Source of the DNA: Roseibium sp.
GTDB lineage: Bacteria > Pseudomonadota > Alphaproteobacteria > Rhizobiales > Stappiaceae
Assembly (NCBI GenBank): GCA_017643215.1
Contig: JAEPNV010000002.1
Span: 62,001 to 126,000, forward strand
Direction: 5' to 3'
Length of the DNA: 64,000 nt
Positions 46,035-56,490 of the stretch are shown one piece after another. Numbering within the stretch: position 1 is the first letter of the stretch; every line of letters begins with the position of its first letter. The position numbers and the translations under genes were made by a program. The notes beneath the pieces were generated by a model that saw only the letters and a program-made list of their open reading frames with translations, was not told the DNA's origin and did not search any database.

Positions 46035-48965
46035 ATGCTCCAGAAGACCTATGATGCGGCGAGCGTTGAGCCGCGGATTTACGAAACCTGGGAACAGGCT
46101 GGCGCCTTCAAGGCCGGCGCCGGCGCCAAGCCCGGCGCGCCCGCCTATTCCATCGTGATTCCGCCGCCGAATGTGACCGGGTCCTTGCATATGGGTCACG
46201 CGCTCAACAACACGCTCCAGGACATCTTGGTCCGCTGGAAGCGCATGCAAGGATTTGACGTGCTTTGGCAACCAGGCACGGATCATGCCGGAATTGCCAC
46301 GCAAATGGTGGTTGAGCGCGAGTTGATGGAAACCCAGCAGCCGGGCCGCCGAGAGATGGGCCGGGACGCGTTTGTCGAGCGGGTCTGGGAGCAGAAGCGG
46401 GCGTCGGAAGGCACCATTCTCGGCCAGTTGAAACGTCTCGGCGCGTCGTGCGACTGGAGCCGGACCGAGTTCACCATGTCGCCCAATCTGTCGGCGGCCG
46501 TGCTGAAGGTTTTTGTCGACCTTTACAATGAGGGCCTGATTTACCGGTCCAAGCGTCTGGTCAACTGGGATCCGAAGTTCGAGACCGCGATTTCCGATCT
46601 TGAGGTCGAGAACATCGAAGCCGATGGCCATATGTGGCACTTCAAGTACCCGCTGGCCGGCGGCGAGACTTACGAATATGTCGAGAAGGACGAGGACGGC
46701 AACGTTACGCTTCGCGAGACGCGGGATTACATCTCGATCGCGACCACGCGGCCGGAAACCATGCTCGGCGACGGGGCCGTTGCCGTTCACCCGTCGGATG
46801 AGCGTTACAAGCCGATTGTCGGCAAGCTGTGCGAGATCCCGGTTGGACCGAAGGCGCACCGCCGCCTGATTCCGATCATCACCGATGACTACCCGGACCC
46901 GGACTTTGGTTCCGGTGCGGTGAAGATCACCGGCGCGCACGATTTCAACGATTATCAGGTCGCGCTCCGCAACAAGATCCCCATGTACCGCCTGATGGAC
47001 ACCAAGGGGCATATGCGTGCCGACGGGGCGCCTTACATCGAGGAGGCCACCAAGGCGCAGGCCATCATCGATGGTGCTGAGATGACGATCAACGAGATCG
47101 ATCTCATCAACATCGTTCCGGATGAGCTGCGCGGGCTTGATCGTTTTGAGGCGCGCAAACGCGTTGTTGATCAGATCACGGCCGAAGGCCTGGCGGTCAC
47201 CGTCCCGGCCGACTATCCAGAGGTCGCCTGGATGAAGGGGCAAGCCCCGGAATGGACCCCGAGCGCCAAGGCGACTGTGCGCCCTCTTGAAGAAGGGGCG
47301 GATGGTCCGGCGCGCCTGCCGATGGTCGAATCCAAAAAGATCATGCAGCCGTTCGGCGACCGCTCGAAAGTCGTGATCGAGCCGATGCTGACCGACCAGT
47401 GGTTCGTCGACGCCAAGACCCTGGCCGCGCCCGCGTTGAAGGCTGTTCAGGACGGCGAGACCAAATTTGTTCCGGGCAATTGGGACAAGACCTATTTCAA
47501 TTGGCTCAACGACATTCAGCCCTGGTGCATTTCCCGCCAACTCTGGTGGGGCCACCAGATCCCGGTCTGGTACGATGAAGAGGGCAATGAATACTGCGCA
47601 CAGACTGAAGCGGAAGCCATTGAAATGGCCGGCGGAAAGGCGCTGACACGGGATGAGGACGTCCTCGACACATGGTTTTCCTCCGCGCTTTGGCCGTTCT
47701 CGACGCTTGGCTGGCCGCACCGGACGCCGGAACTCGACCGCTATTACAAGACGGACGTTCTCGTCACCGGGTTCGATATCATCTTTTTCTGGGTCGCCCG
47801 GATGATGATGCAGGGCATCCATTTCATGAACGAGGTGCCGTTCCACACGGTCTATATCAACTCGATCGTGGTCGACAAAAACGGGAAGAAGATGTCGAAG
47901 TCGCTCGGCAATGTTCTCGACCCGCTGGAATTGATCGACACTTACGGCTCCGATGCCACGCGCTTTGCGCTGGCCAGCCAGGAAGTGCAGTCGCGCCGCA
48001 CGCTGCGCATGTCCGATCAGGCGGCGGAGGGCGGACAGCGGTTTGCCACCAAGTTGTGGAATGCGGCCCGCTTTGCGGAGATGAACGGTTGCGGACGCGC
48101 CGCAGGCTTCGACCCGGCCTCCGCCAAACTCACCTTGAACCGATGGATCGCGACGGAAACCGGCCGCTGCATCACCGAGGTGACCAGCGCGCTGGACGAG
48201 TTCCGGTTCAATGATGCCTCAGGTGCCGTCTACCGGTTTACGTGGAATACGTTTTGCGACTGGTACCTTGAGCTTGCCAAGCCCGTTTTCAATGGCGACG
48301 ACGAGGCCGCGAAAGCCGAAACACGCGCAACGGCTGCCTGGGCGATCGACGAAATTCTCAAAGTGCTGCATCCCTTCATGCCGTTCCTGACCGAGGAACT
48401 GTGGGAGCGTCTCGGCGACGAGGGGGCAAGGGCCGACACGCTTTTGATGCTGACCGCGTGGCCCGAAGCGCGGGTGAGCGACGAGGCGGCGGCCGGTGAA
48501 ATCAACTGGCTTGTCAATCTGATCTCGGAAATCCGGTCCGTTCGCGCGGAGATGAACGTCCCGGCGGGTGCAAAAGTTCCGGTCGTGATGGTTGGTGCGA
48601 AATCTGAAACAGAGGACCGCGTCGGGCGGCACAAGTCCGCGATCTTGCGGTTGGCCCGGGCCGAAACGGTCGAGTTTGCCGACGCTGCGCCCAAAGGCGC
48701 GGCGCAGATCATCGTCGGCGAGGCCACGATCTGTTTGCCGCTGGCCGATGTGATTGATCTGAGCGCCGAAAAGGCACGGCTGACCAAGGAGGTCGGCAAA
48801 CTGCAAGGTGAGATCACGCGAATCGAAAAAAAGCTGGCCAATCCGAAATTCGTCGAAAAAGCCCCCGAAGAGGTCGTTGACGGGGAGCGGGAAAAAATGG
48901 CGGAATTCGCCGCCCGGCTGGAAAAGGTGAAACTGGCTGAATCCCGTCTGGGTGACCTTGGCTGA
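46035..48965 (+). CDS. valS: Valyl-tRNA synthetase
   Basis: The ATG at 46035 gives 976 residues, starting MLQKTYDAASVEPRIYETWE. The class Ia signature HMGH is in PPPNVTGSLHMGHALNNTL and KMSKS in GKKMSKSLGNVLDPLEL. TDHAGIATQ and the editing domain with TTRPETMLGDGAVAVHP are visible, and the C-terminus is the valine-type coiled coil (KLQGEITRIEKKLANPKFV). It charges tRNA-Val and edits Thr-tRNA. Confidence 0.95.
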   Translation: MLQKTYDAASVEPRIYETWEQAGAFKAGAGAKPGAPAYSIVIPPPNVTGSLHMGHALNNTLQDILVRWKRMQGFDVLWQPGTDHAGIATQMVVERELMETQQPGRREMGRDAFVERVWEQKRASEGTILGQLKRLGASCDWSRTEFTMSPNLSAAVLKVFVDLYNEGLIYRSKRLVNWDPKFETAISDLEVENIEADGHMWHFKYPLAGGETYEYVEKDEDGNVTLRETRDYISIATTRPETMLGDGAVAVHPSDERYKPIVGKLCEIPVGPKAHRRLIPIITDDYPDPDFGSGAVKITGAHDFNDYQVALRNKIPMYRLMDTKGHMRADGAPYIEEATKAQAIIDGAEMTINEIDLINIVPDELRGLDRFEARKRVVDQITAEGLAVTVPADYPEVAWMKGQAPEWTPSAKATVRPLEEGADGPARLPMVESKKIMQPFGDRSKVVIEPMLTDQWFVDAKTLAAPALKAVQDGETKFVPGNWDKTYFNWLNDIQPWCISRQLWWGHQIPVWYDEEGNEYCAQTEAEAIEMAGGKALTRDEDVLDTWFSSALWPFSTLGWPHRTPELDRYYKTDVLVTGFDIIFFWVARMMMQGIHFMNEVPFHTVYINSIVVDKNGKKMSKSLGNVLDPLELIDTYGSDATRFALASQEVQSRRTLRMSDQAAEGGQRFATKLWNAARFAEMNGCGRAAGFDPASAKLTLNRWIATETGRCITEVTSALDEFRFNDASGAVYRFTWNTFCDWYLELAKPVFNGDDEAAKAETRATAAWAIDEILKVLHPFMPFLTEELWERLGDEGARADTLLMLTAWPEARVSDEAAAGEINWLVNLISEIRSVRAEMNVPAGAKVPVVMVGAKSETEDRVGRHKSAILRLARAETVEFADAAPKGAAQIIVGEATICLPLADVIDLSAEKARLTKEVGKLQGEITRIEKKLANPKFVEKAPEEVVDGEREKMAEFAARLEKVKLAESRLGDLG

Positions 48966-49116
48966 ATCCGGCGGCGGTCAATGTCAGTGTCGTGCGGGAA
49001 ACGCCGCGTCTTGGCTCAGCCATATTCGAATGGTACCGCATGGCCAATCGGACGCGCCGACAGCCATTTGCCGGCAACACGGCGGTGTTCATGACACTCG
49101 AAGCAACGACAGCGAT

Positions 49117-49662
49117 ATGAAATCAAATCTGTTTTCGCGAAACGGGCTCGGGGCGATGACACGCCTGGTCGCCGTCTTGGCCGGTATATTTGCGGCTGCG
49201 GCGACACCGGCCATTGCGGCGAAAATCGAAAATCCCGTTGCTGTCTTTTCCGGCCTCGACAAGATCACCGGACGGATCATCTCGTTTGACGTTTATATCG
49301 GCGAAACGGTTCAGTTTGGCGCGCTGCAGGTCACGCCGCGCGTGTGCCACACGCGCCCCCAGACCGAAACGCCGCTCACGACCGGTTTCGTTCAAGTCGA
49401 TGAAATCACGCTAAACAACGAAGTCCGCCGGATTTTTTCCGGCTGGATGTATGCCGCAAGCCCTGGCCTTCATGCGGTCGAGCACGCGGTCTATGACGTC
49501 TGGCTGACGGACTGCAAACTGGCATCGGATGTGCCGCCGCCGGAAAATTACTCCGGGCCGCCGATCGCCGCGGCCGCGCCCGAGGGCGAGGATCCGCTGG
49601 CCGGGCCGGACGACGGCATCGACATCATTGGGATACCGAGGGCAAAGCCGGTCTCCGGCTGA
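49117..49662 (+). CDS. DUF2155 exported protein
   Basis: The ATG at 49117 gives 181 residues with a signal peptide (LVAVLAGIFAAAATPAIAA) and the DUF2155 core: VFSGLDKITGRIISFDVYIG, then GALQVTPRVCHTRPQTETP, then RRIFSGWMYAASPGLHAVEH. Its function is unknown; it is a conserved periplasmic protein of alphaproteobacteria and usually adjoins aat and accC, as here. The frame stays open upstream to 48952, but those residues do not look like protein from the family. Confidence 0.85.
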   Translation: MKSNLFSRNGLGAMTRLVAVLAGIFAAAATPAIAAKIENPVAVFSGLDKITGRIISFDVYIGETVQFGALQVTPRVCHTRPQTETPLTTGFVQVDEITLNNEVRRIFSGWMYAASPGLHAVEHAVYDVWLTDCKLASDVPPPENYSGPPIAAAAPEGEDPLAGPDDGIDIIGIPRAKPVSG

Positions 49663-49663
49663 T

Positions 49664-50353
49664 TTATCCGTCCCGCCCGTCATTCAAGTTCGCCAGCACG
49701 GTCAGCACGTCCAGGCCGGAGGCATTGGCCGGGAATGCGAAAAAGTCGGTTTCCAGGCGCAAGGCTTCGGCAAGCCGTTCGTTGTAGTCGGCCTGATTGA
49801 TTTCCACCGTTCCGAACCGGCTGAGGTGCTCGGTCACGAATTGCGTGTCGAGCAACGAGTAGCCTCCCACAATCAGTCTTGCGACCAGATGCGCCAGGCA
49901 GACCTTTGACGCATCCGTTGCCGCGGCGAACATGCTTTCACCGAAAAACGCCCCGTTGAGGCTCACCCCATATAGACCGCCAACCATGACGCCGTCCTGC
50001 CAGGCTTCGACGGTGTGGCAGTAGCCCATATCGAAGAGGTCACTGTAAAGGCGCCGGATTTCCTTGTTGATCCACGTCTTGGGCCGGCCCGGCATCGGCG
50101 ACGCGCAGCCGTCGATGACCATGTTGAAATCGCTGCTGATCCGGATTTCAAAGACGTCCTTGCGGATGGTCTTTCGCAAGCGGCGCGGAAGATGGAACTC
50201 GTTGAGCGGAAGGATGCCGCGCCGTTCCGGTTCCAGCCAAAACAGGCCCGGATCATCGGCGGATTCAGCCATGGGAAACAAGCCGCAGGCATAGGCCTTC
50301 AACAAGACCTGCGGCGTAATCTCCATAACGATGTCGTCTTTGTATCCCGCCAT
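49664..50353 (-). CDS. aat: Leucyl/phenylalanyl-tRNA-protein transferase
   Basis: The 229-residue product has the Aat layout: EITPQVLLKAYACGLFPMAE, then LFWLEPERRGILPLNEFHLP, then GVMVGGLYGVSLNGAFFGES and LLDTQFVTEHLSRFG. It adds Leu or Phe to N-terminal Arg or Lys of proteins for the N-end rule (ClpAPS) pathway. It lies 37 bases after accC and shares its orientation. An ATG at 50326 (MEITPQ) is an alternative start. Confidence 0.92.
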   Translation of the reverse strand: MAGYKDDIVMEITPQVLLKAYACGLFPMAESADDPGLFWLEPERRGILPLNEFHLPRRLRKTIRKDVFEIRISSDFNMVIDGCASPMPGRPKTWINKEIRRLYSDLFDMGYCHTVEAWQDGVMVGGLYGVSLNGAFFGESMFAAATDASKVCLAHLVARLIVGGYSLLDTQFVTEHLSRFGTVEINQADYNERLAEALRLETDFFAFPANASGLDVLTVLANLNDGRDG

Positions 50354-50390
50354 CGAATAAGCCGGTTATCCAAAGCACATTCGGATTCGG

Positions 50391-51737
50391 TCAACTCGAC
50401 ATGTCTGCCAGATAATTCTCCAGCCAATGAATGTCGTACTGACCATTTGCAATATCTTGATTGTCCACCAAATCACGGAACAGGGGAAGGGTCGACTTGA
50501 TCTCGTCAACGACAAACTCGTCCAGGCAGCGGCGCAGGCGCATCATGCACTCGACCCGGTTGCGGCCGTGGACGATCAGTTTTCCGATCATGCTGTCGTA
50601 AAAGGGCGGAATCCGGTAGCCCTGATAAACAGCCGAATCGACGCGAACGCCAAGGCCGCCCGGCGTGTGGTAGTAGGTGATGGTGCCGGGCGAGGGCGCG
50701 AAGGTGCGCGGGTCTTCCGCATTGATCCGGCATTCGATCGCATGGCCCTCGAAACGAATGTCCTCCTGGACCATATCCAAGCTTCCACCAGCCGCGATCC
50801 GGATCTGTTCGTTCACCAGGTCGATGCCGGTAATCATTTCGGTCACCGGATGTTCGACCTGAAGCCGGGTGTTCATCTCGATGAAATAGAACTCTCCATT
50901 CTCATAGAGAAACTCCACCGTTCCAACGCCCCGGTACTTCAGTTTGCGCATCGCATTGGCGACGACGGCTCCGATTTCCTCGCGTTGCTCGGTGTTCAAG
51001 GAAGGTGAGGGCGCTTCTTCAAGGACCTTCTGGTGCCGGCGCTGGAGCGAACAGTCGCGCTCGCCCAGGTGCACGGCATTTCCCTTGCCATCGCCCAGAA
51101 CCTGGATTTCGATATGGCGCGGTTTGCCGAGGTACTTTTCCATGTAAAGCGCATCGTCGCCGAACGCCGCCTTGGCCTCGGCGCGGGCCGTGGCAAGGGC
51201 AGTGTCGAGGTCCGCTTCACTGCGGGCCACTTTCATGCCGCGGCCGCCGCCGCCCGCCGCCGCTTTCACGAGAACCGGATATCCGATTCCCTTGGCGATC
51301 GCCTTGGCGTCATCGGACGCGGTGACCGCGCCATCGGATCCCGGTACGACCGGAATTCCAAGGTCCTTGGCCGTTTGCTTGGCCTGGATCTTGTCGCCCA
51401 TGACGCGGATGTGCTCCGCGGTCGGGCCGATAAATTCAATGTTGTGCGCTTCGAGGATCTCCGCAAAGCGTGCGTTTTCGGACAAGAACCCGTAACCGGG
51501 ATGAACGGCGTCGGCACCGGTGATTTCGCAGGCGGCCAGGAGATTGGGAATGTTGAGATAGCTGTCGCGCGCGGCCGGCGGCCCGATGCACACGCTCTCA
51601 TCGGCGAGGCGGACATGCATGGCATCGGCGTCCGCCGTTGAATGGACCGCCACTGTGGAAATGCCGAGTTCCTTGCAGGCACGGAGAATGCGAAGCGCGA
51701 TCTCGCCGCGATTGGCAATCAGGATCTTTGAAAACAT
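50391..51737 (-). CDS. accC: Biotin carboxylase subunit of acetyl-CoA carboxylase
   Basis: The 448-residue product starts [20 protein letters not shown] and shows [20 protein letters not shown] (ATP grasp), [20 protein letters not shown] (catalytic) and the C-terminal lid. It carboxylates the biotin carried by AccB in the first step of fatty-acid synthesis. It follows accB directly, with 12 bases between, in a leftward operon. Confidence 0.96.
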   Translation of the reverse strand: MFSKILIANRGEIALRILRACKELGISTVAVHSTADADAMHVRLADESVCIGPPAARDSYLNIPNLLAACEITGADAVHPGYGFLSENARFAEILEAHNIEFIGPTAEHIRVMGDKIQAKQTAKDLGIPVVPGSDGAVTASDDAKAIAKGIGYPVLVKAAAGGGGRGMKVARSEADLDTALATARAEAKAAFGDDALYMEKYLGKPRHIEIQVLGDGKGNAVHLGERDCSLQRRHQKVLEEAPSPSLNTEQREEIGAVVANAMRKLKYRGVGTVEFLYENGEFYFIEMNTRLQVEHPVTEMITGIDLVNEQIRIAAGGSLDMVQEDIRFEGHAIECRINAEDPRTFAPSPGTITYYHTPGGLGVRVDSAVYQGYRIPPFYDSMIGKLIVHGRNRVECMMRLRRCLDEFVVDEIKSTLPLFRDLVDNQDIANGQYDIHWLENYLADMSS

Positions 51738-51749
51738 GCCGGGACGCCT

Positions 51750-52232
51750 TTATTCGACGATGATCAGGGGTTCGCCGAATTCCACGGGCTGCGCGTCCTC
51801 CACCAGAACCTGTTTCACGACGCCGGACTTTGTCGCAGGGATATGGTTCATGGTTTTCATGGCCTCAATGATGACGATCGTCTGGCCTTCGGTCACCTTG
51901 TCGCCAACTTCGATGAACTTGCGCGCGCCTGGTTCAGGCGCAAGGTAGGCGGTCCCGACCATGGGTGAGACGATGGTGCCGGGATGCGGGCCTGCATCCG
52001 CGTCATTTGCAGCGCCGGACGGTGCAGCGGCCGGCGCGGTGGCCGCCGCGGCTTGGCTCGGAGCCGGGGCGGGCGCAGCCATGGCCACGGGCGCTTCGAT
52101 GTGCAACTGGCGTGCGACCCGGATCCGCAAGTCGCCTTGTTCCAGTTCGATCTCGGACAAGTTTGTCTCGTCTAACAAAACGGCAAGGTTTCGGATGAGG
52201 TCCGTGTCGAACTTATTGTTATCCTTGGACAT
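51750..52232 (-). CDS. accB: Biotin carboxyl carrier protein of acetyl-CoA carboxylase
   Basis: The ATG at 52232 gives 160 residues: an N-terminal [20 protein letters not shown], a Pro/Ala linker (about 55-80), and a biotinyl domain with [14 protein letters not shown], in which the Lys after EAM carries biotin. It carries the carboxyl group between AccC and AccAD. A strong hairpin lies between it and the upstream dsbA-like gene. Confidence 0.95.
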   Translation of the reverse strand: MSKDNNKFDTDLIRNLAVLLDETNLSEIELEQGDLRIRVARQLHIEAPVAMAAPAPAPSQAAAATAPAAAPSGAANDADAGPHPGTIVSPMVGTAYLAPEPGARKFIEVGDKVTEGQTIVIIEAMKTMNHIPATKSGVVKQVLVEDAQPVEFGEPLIIVE

Positions 52233-52414
52233 TTCTATTGGCTTTCGTATTTGGGCCTTGGAACGCGGTCTTGGTTCCGGCTTTTTTTGGCCTGCGGCGA
52301 CAAGCCCCCCGTGTGTGTTCAAGGCCATCGCCGGATCGGCGCGTGATGCCTCATGGTGTCTGCGCAATTGGGTGTCCGGTGCGCGCCAAGCCAGGCGCTG
52401 GACATGTAAGAACG

Positions 52415-52446
52415 GAGGCCCGGAGTTGCCAGCAACTCCGGGCCTC
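52415..52446 (-). terminator. Strong hairpin between dsbA-like gene and accB
   Basis: Perfect 14-base arms (52415-52428 and 52433-52446) with a CCAG loop. On the plus strand TTGCTTCTT follows; on the minus strand the tail is less T-rich. It separates the DsbA-like gene from the accBC operon and probably ends the former. Confidence 0.65.
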
Positions 52447-52517
52447 TTGCTTCTTATAAGCAGTCATTGGAGCAAGGAAAAGCCCCGTTTGGCCACAACG
52501 GCTTTCGATTGCGGCCG

Positions 52518-53294
52518 TCAGCAGGTGGTCTCGCCGCAGGCTTCCAGAGCGGTTAGCTTGGAGCGCAATTCCTGATATCCGACCGCGCCCATAATCACTT
52601 CATCACCAATGACATATGACGGCGTCCCGGTCAGGCCAAGCCGGTTTGCCAAGGTGTAGACTTCTTCGATGGTTTGACCGGCTTCGTCGGTCGCCAGTGC
52701 CGCCGCGAGGTCTTCCTCGGTCAATCCCAGGTCAAGCGCGGCACGCATCGCGCTGCTTCGATTCGCCTGGCCGCGCTGCATCAGCAATGCCTCATGAAAG
52801 GCGCCGTATTTGTCAGGAGCGACGGAATTCACTGCAACCGCCACCTGCGCGGCCTCGACCGATCCTTGTCCCAGGACCGGAAACTCCTTGAGAACGACCC
52901 TCAAATTCGGCATGGCCTCAATCAGCTTTACCATGTCGCCATAGGCCCGTTTGCAATAGCCGCAGTTGTAGTCGAAAAACTCCACCATCGTCACATCCCC
53001 GTCAGGATTGCCGAGCACAACCTGTCGGGCCGAGTTGAAAAGAATGTCGGCGGAGTCGTTCAAAGCCGCAACGCGCGCGAGTTCTTCGGCTTCCCTCTGG
53101 CGGCGGTCGAGTTCGTTCAGCGCCTCGGCGATGATTTCCGGATTCTGCAGCAGATATTCACGGACGATGTTTTCAATTTGTGTCCGGTCCATGTCTTGGG
53201 CAACGCTCGGCCCGGAGGCGATCAAAGCGCAAAGAAGAACAAGGCCGGCAACGCCTGACTTGATCGCATCCATGATGCGGGGGAAAAAACTCAT
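52518..53294 (-). CDS. DsbA-family thiol-disulfide oxidoreductase
   Basis: The ATG at 53294, seven bases after GGAG, gives 258 residues with a signal peptide (GVAGLVLLCALIASGPSVAQ), a helical N-terminal domain of ScsC/BdbD type, and the redox site FFDYNCGYCKRAYGD (CGYC) with GTPSYVIGDEVIMGAVGYQE at the cis-Pro. It acts in the periplasm as a disulfide oxidase or isomerase. An ATG at 53297 is an alternative start. The M48 peptidase gene lies just upstream on the same strand. Confidence 0.9.
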   Translation of the reverse strand: MSFFPRIMDAIKSGVAGLVLLCALIASGPSVAQDMDRTQIENIVREYLLQNPEIIAEALNELDRRQREAEELARVAALNDSADILFNSARQVVLGNPDGDVTMVEFFDYNCGYCKRAYGDMVKLIEAMPNLRVVLKEFPVLGQGSVEAAQVAVAVNSVAPDKYGAFHEALLMQRGQANRSSAMRAALDLGLTEEDLAAALATDEAGQTIEEVYTLANRLGLTGTPSYVIGDEVIMGAVGYQELRSKLTALEACGETTC

Positions 53295-53327
53295 CATATG
53301 CTCCAAAAAAGGGCGTGGCCCGGCGGA

Positions 53328-54761
53328 TCAGCGTCTGGCCAACTCAGGAGGGTTGTACGCCAGAATGTCGTCCGCTTGAAGCCAGGCCGGGCTGCCGCGC
53401 TTCAATTTCTGTTGAGCGCGCGCGGCATAGCGCTTCGCGGAGGCAAATTCGCCGCGGGTCATCAACCCCCTTGCGGTTGCAAGGTCCGCCTGCGCGGTTT
53501 CGCCTTGGCGGGCATGGGCAATGGCAAGCTGGCTGTAGCCGACACCCGAATTCGGATCTTTTCGGAGCGCGTTCTTCAAGATCCGCTCGGCTTCGGGAAG
53601 AACGCTCGGATCGTTCGAACTGACCAGGGCATAGCCCAGCCAGATTTGAAACTGCGGTTCGTGCGGCTTGAGTTGCAGAGCCCGTCTGAACGGTGCGATG
53701 GCGGCTTTGGGATTGCCGCGCTCCAGCAGGGCCTGGCCCTTGATTTCGTGGAAGTAGGGATTGTTGGGTTGCTGCCGGATCAGCGCGTCGATCTGGTTCA
53801 ACGCGTTTTTGGACCGGGTCTGCATGGCGGCGATCGCGCGCGCGTACTGGGCGGGAAGGCTCTTGTCGCCGCGCGGATAGGCGCGGGCGACCGCGTTCGG
53901 ATGGCTGGTAAACGCTATCAGCTTGGCTTTCGCCATGTCGTGGCGGTATTGCAGGATATAGTCTTCCGGTTTGTCGAAGTATTTGCTCTTGCGGGCCTCC
54001 GTTTCAAGCGAACGGAACCGGTCTCGGGCCATCGGGTGGCTGACCGCGTAAGGATCGACATATCTGGCCGTAAACATCTGTTGTTCGGCCATCCGCTCGA
54101 AGGTTCTCAACATGCCCCTGGCGCTTTGTCCGGTCGCGTTGAGATAGCGCAGCGCGGCCCGGTCGGCGGCCGCTTCCTCGCCGCGCTGATAGGCCAGAAA
54201 GGAGCGTTGACCGAATGAGCCGGCCCCGATCACCGCTGCCGCGCCGCCGGAGGCTGCCCCGCTTGCGCCCGAGGCCGCACCGGCCGCGAGCGCCCCGGCG
54301 CCGACGATCATGCCGATCACCGACATGATCTGGGCATTGGCGGCCGCAGAGCGTAGGCGGACCAGGTGCCGCCCAGCGATGTGCCCGGTTTCATGCGCGA
54401 TCACGCCGATCACCTCGCCAGGTGCATCGGACTGCATGACCACGCCGATATTGATAAAGATGCGCCGGGAGTCAGGCACGAACGCGTTGAATGTCTTGTC
54501 GTTGACAAGAATGATCTCAGGCTCGGAGCTTGCGACACCGGCCACTTTGAAGATCGGATCGGCGTAGTCGCGCAGGAGCGATTCCACTTCCGCGTCGCGG
54601 ACCAGGGAGACAGATGTGCGGCCCGATTGTGCCGAAACTGGCGTGGCGGCAACCGGCAGCGCCACGGCAAGCGCGCAAAGGGACGCAAGCATACGCCGGC
54701 CGGCGAGCCGGATTTTTGCCCAGTGCTCAAAGGACAGGCTTGGGACGATATTCAACTTCAC
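53328..54761 (-). CDS. M48-family periplasmic metalloprotease with TPR repeats
   Basis: Using GTG at 54761 gives 477 residues; the signal peptide is RMLASLCALAVALPVAATPV. The catalytic site is HETGH in EVIGVIAHETGHIAGRHLVR, with the third ligand in EEAAADRAALRYLNATG. The C-terminal half has TPR-like repeats (RGNPKAAIAPFRRALQLKPH). This is the BepA/YfgC-like arrangement, which serves outer-membrane protein assembly quality control. Start alternatives are 54830 (ATG) and 54692 (ATG directly at the signal). Confidence 0.88.
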   Translation of the reverse strand: MKLNIVPSLSFEHWAKIRLAGRRMLASLCALAVALPVAATPVSAQSGRTSVSLVRDAEVESLLRDYADPIFKVAGVASSEPEIILVNDKTFNAFVPDSRRIFINIGVVMQSDAPGEVIGVIAHETGHIAGRHLVRLRSAAANAQIMSVIGMIVGAGALAAGAASGASGAASGGAAAVIGAGSFGQRSFLAYQRGEEAAADRAALRYLNATGQSARGMLRTFERMAEQQMFTARYVDPYAVSHPMARDRFRSLETEARKSKYFDKPEDYILQYRHDMAKAKLIAFTSHPNAVARAYPRGDKSLPAQYARAIAAMQTRSKNALNQIDALIRQQPNNPYFHEIKGQALLERGNPKAAIAPFRRALQLKPHEPQFQIWLGYALVSSNDPSVLPEAERILKNALRKDPNSGVGYSQLAIAHARQGETAQADLATARGLMTRGEFASAKRYAARAQQKLKRGSPAWLQADDILAYNPPELARR

Positions 54762-55228
54762 GATGTCTCTCAGGTTCCTGTGTTTAGGCCCTGTGGGCGC
54801 ATTGGAGATGCATTTCGCCGGGAAATGCATCGTCCAAGATCAAGGACATCCGGCGTAGGTGATGCGCGCCCATCATCAAGACGGATTTGCGCCGGGTTTG
54901 GGCGATGCAGGTCCGGCCCTTCGGGTGAGACGAGGAACGTCGATCTGGCATGAAACGCCCCTTGACCGTATCGCCGATACGCCCCTCGGGTCCTTTCCCG
55001 CCATCTCTCGCCGCTTGTCTCACGAAACGCGTCTCCAATTCGTCCACAGGGCCTTGGCTCTACACAGGGCGATAAATCTGGCGACCGTATGGCCCGGCCC
55101 GAATTCGGTCAAGCGCGGCCAAAGGCATCCGGGCCCGCGCAATGCCGGATTTTGACTGTGGCAACGGCACCTTGCGAATGCTAGATACCAGCGGCTTCAG
55201 GCCCCTTTCCAATCCGGCAGGTTTCCCC

Positions 55229-56392
55229 ATGACAGCGACGTCCTTGCGCCCCTCGAACCGCAGCAATGTGGCTCCCTTCATTGCCATGGATGTTCTTGCA
55301 GAAGCTGCGCGGCTTGAGGAAGCGGGCAAGATCATTGTCCATATGGAGGTGGGACAGCCGTCCGCTCCCGCACCAGCCGCGGCACTGACAGCCGCCCGCG
55401 CCGCGCTCGACCATGGCCGCCTCGGGTACACGGAGGCACGCGGTCTTGCGTCTTTGCGCCACAGGCTGGTTCAGCACTATGGCGAAACCTACGGCGTCCA
55501 CGTGCCGGAGCAACGCATCGTGGCGACGACCGGCTCATCGGCGGGCTTCAATCTGGCATTTCTGTCGGCATTTGATCCGGGCGACCGCATCGTTCTGACG
55601 GCGCCGGGCTACCCGGCCTACAGAAACATCATCCGCGCGCTGGGGCTGGTCCCGGTCGAGATCGAGGTCGGCGAGGACACGCGCTGGTGCCTGACGCCCG
55701 ATCACCTGGAAAAAGCGCGTGCGGACGGACCGGTCAAGGGCGTCCTTGTCGCAAGTCCGGCCAATCCGACCGGAACGATGATGACGCCGGATGCACTCTC
55801 TGCGCTGGTACGGTATTGCGATGATGCCGGGATATGGTTCATTTCGGACGAAATCTATCACGGGCTGACCTACGGAAAGGCTCAGGCGACCGCGCTTTCA
55901 ACATCCCAAAACGCCATTGTCATCAACAGCTTCTCAAAGTTTTACTGCATGACCGGATGGCGCATTGGCTGGATGGTTCTGCCGGAGGTTCTGGTCCGTC
56001 CGGCCGAGCGCATCGCGCAGAGCCTTTACATTTCGCCGCCGGAGCTGTCGCAGATCGCCGCAACGGCGGCGCTGGATGCAACGGACGACCTTGTGCTCGT
56101 TCGGGACGGTTATGCACGCAACCGGGAAATGCTCTTGACCGAGCTCCCGAAGATTGGTTTTGACCGTCTGCTGCCAGTCGATGGCGCGTTTTACATTTAT
56201 GCCGACACGCGGCGTTTTTCAGCAAATTCCCTGGAGTTCGTCAACGCGATGTTGCACGAGGCCGGGGTTGCGGCAACGCCGGGCGCGGATTTCGACCCGG
56301 TTCACGGGGCCGAATTTCTCCGGTTTTCATTCGCCGGCGCCTATCCGGACATGGAAGAGGCTGTCCGGCGGCTAAAGGCATGGCTTGGATAG
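55229..56392 (+). CDS. PLP-dependent aminotransferase, class I/II fold
   Basis: The ATG at 55229 gives 387 residues. VGQPSAPAPAAAL, YTEARGLASLRHRLVQHYGE, VASPANPTGTMM and the PLP lysine in NSFSKFYCMTGWRIGW (Lys of SFSK) show a type I aminotransferase; substrate specificity cannot be told. It is divergent from the M48/dsbA unit. The frame remains open to 55142, but the upstream part has no resemblance to the family. Confidence 0.88.
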   Translation: MTATSLRPSNRSNVAPFIAMDVLAEAARLEEAGKIIVHMEVGQPSAPAPAAALTAARAALDHGRLGYTEARGLASLRHRLVQHYGETYGVHVPEQRIVATTGSSAGFNLAFLSAFDPGDRIVLTAPGYPAYRNIIRALGLVPVEIEVGEDTRWCLTPDHLEKARADGPVKGVLVASPANPTGTMMTPDALSALVRYCDDAGIWFISDEIYHGLTYGKAQATALSTSQNAIVINSFSKFYCMTGWRIGWMVLPEVLVRPAERIAQSLYISPPELSQIAATAALDATDDLVLVRDGYARNREMLLTELPKIGFDRLLPVDGAFYIYADTRRFSANSLEFVNAMLHEAGVAATPGADFDPVHGAEFLRFSFAGAYPDMEEAVRRLKAWLG

Positions 56393-56426
56393 GCGGCCTA
56401 TGCGTTAAGGGCCGTCTGTCGCCCTG

Positions 56427-56458
56427 AAACAAAACGCCCGCACCAAGCCGGTGCGGGC
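56427..56458 (-). terminator. Terminator of rne (leftward)
   Basis: Arms GCCCGCACC (56436-56444) and GGTGCGGGC (56450-56458) with a five-base loop; on the minus strand GTTTTGTTT follows. It ends rne and, on the plus strand, may weakly end the aminotransferase gene. Confidence 0.8.
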
Positions 56459-56490
56459 CGTCTAATTTTCTGTGATGTATGTGGCGCGTT

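Noticed and set aside
45948-47846. Very long leftward frame (632 codons) opposite valS
   Set aside because: It is a shadow of the GC-rich valS gene; valS motifs are complete on the plus strand.
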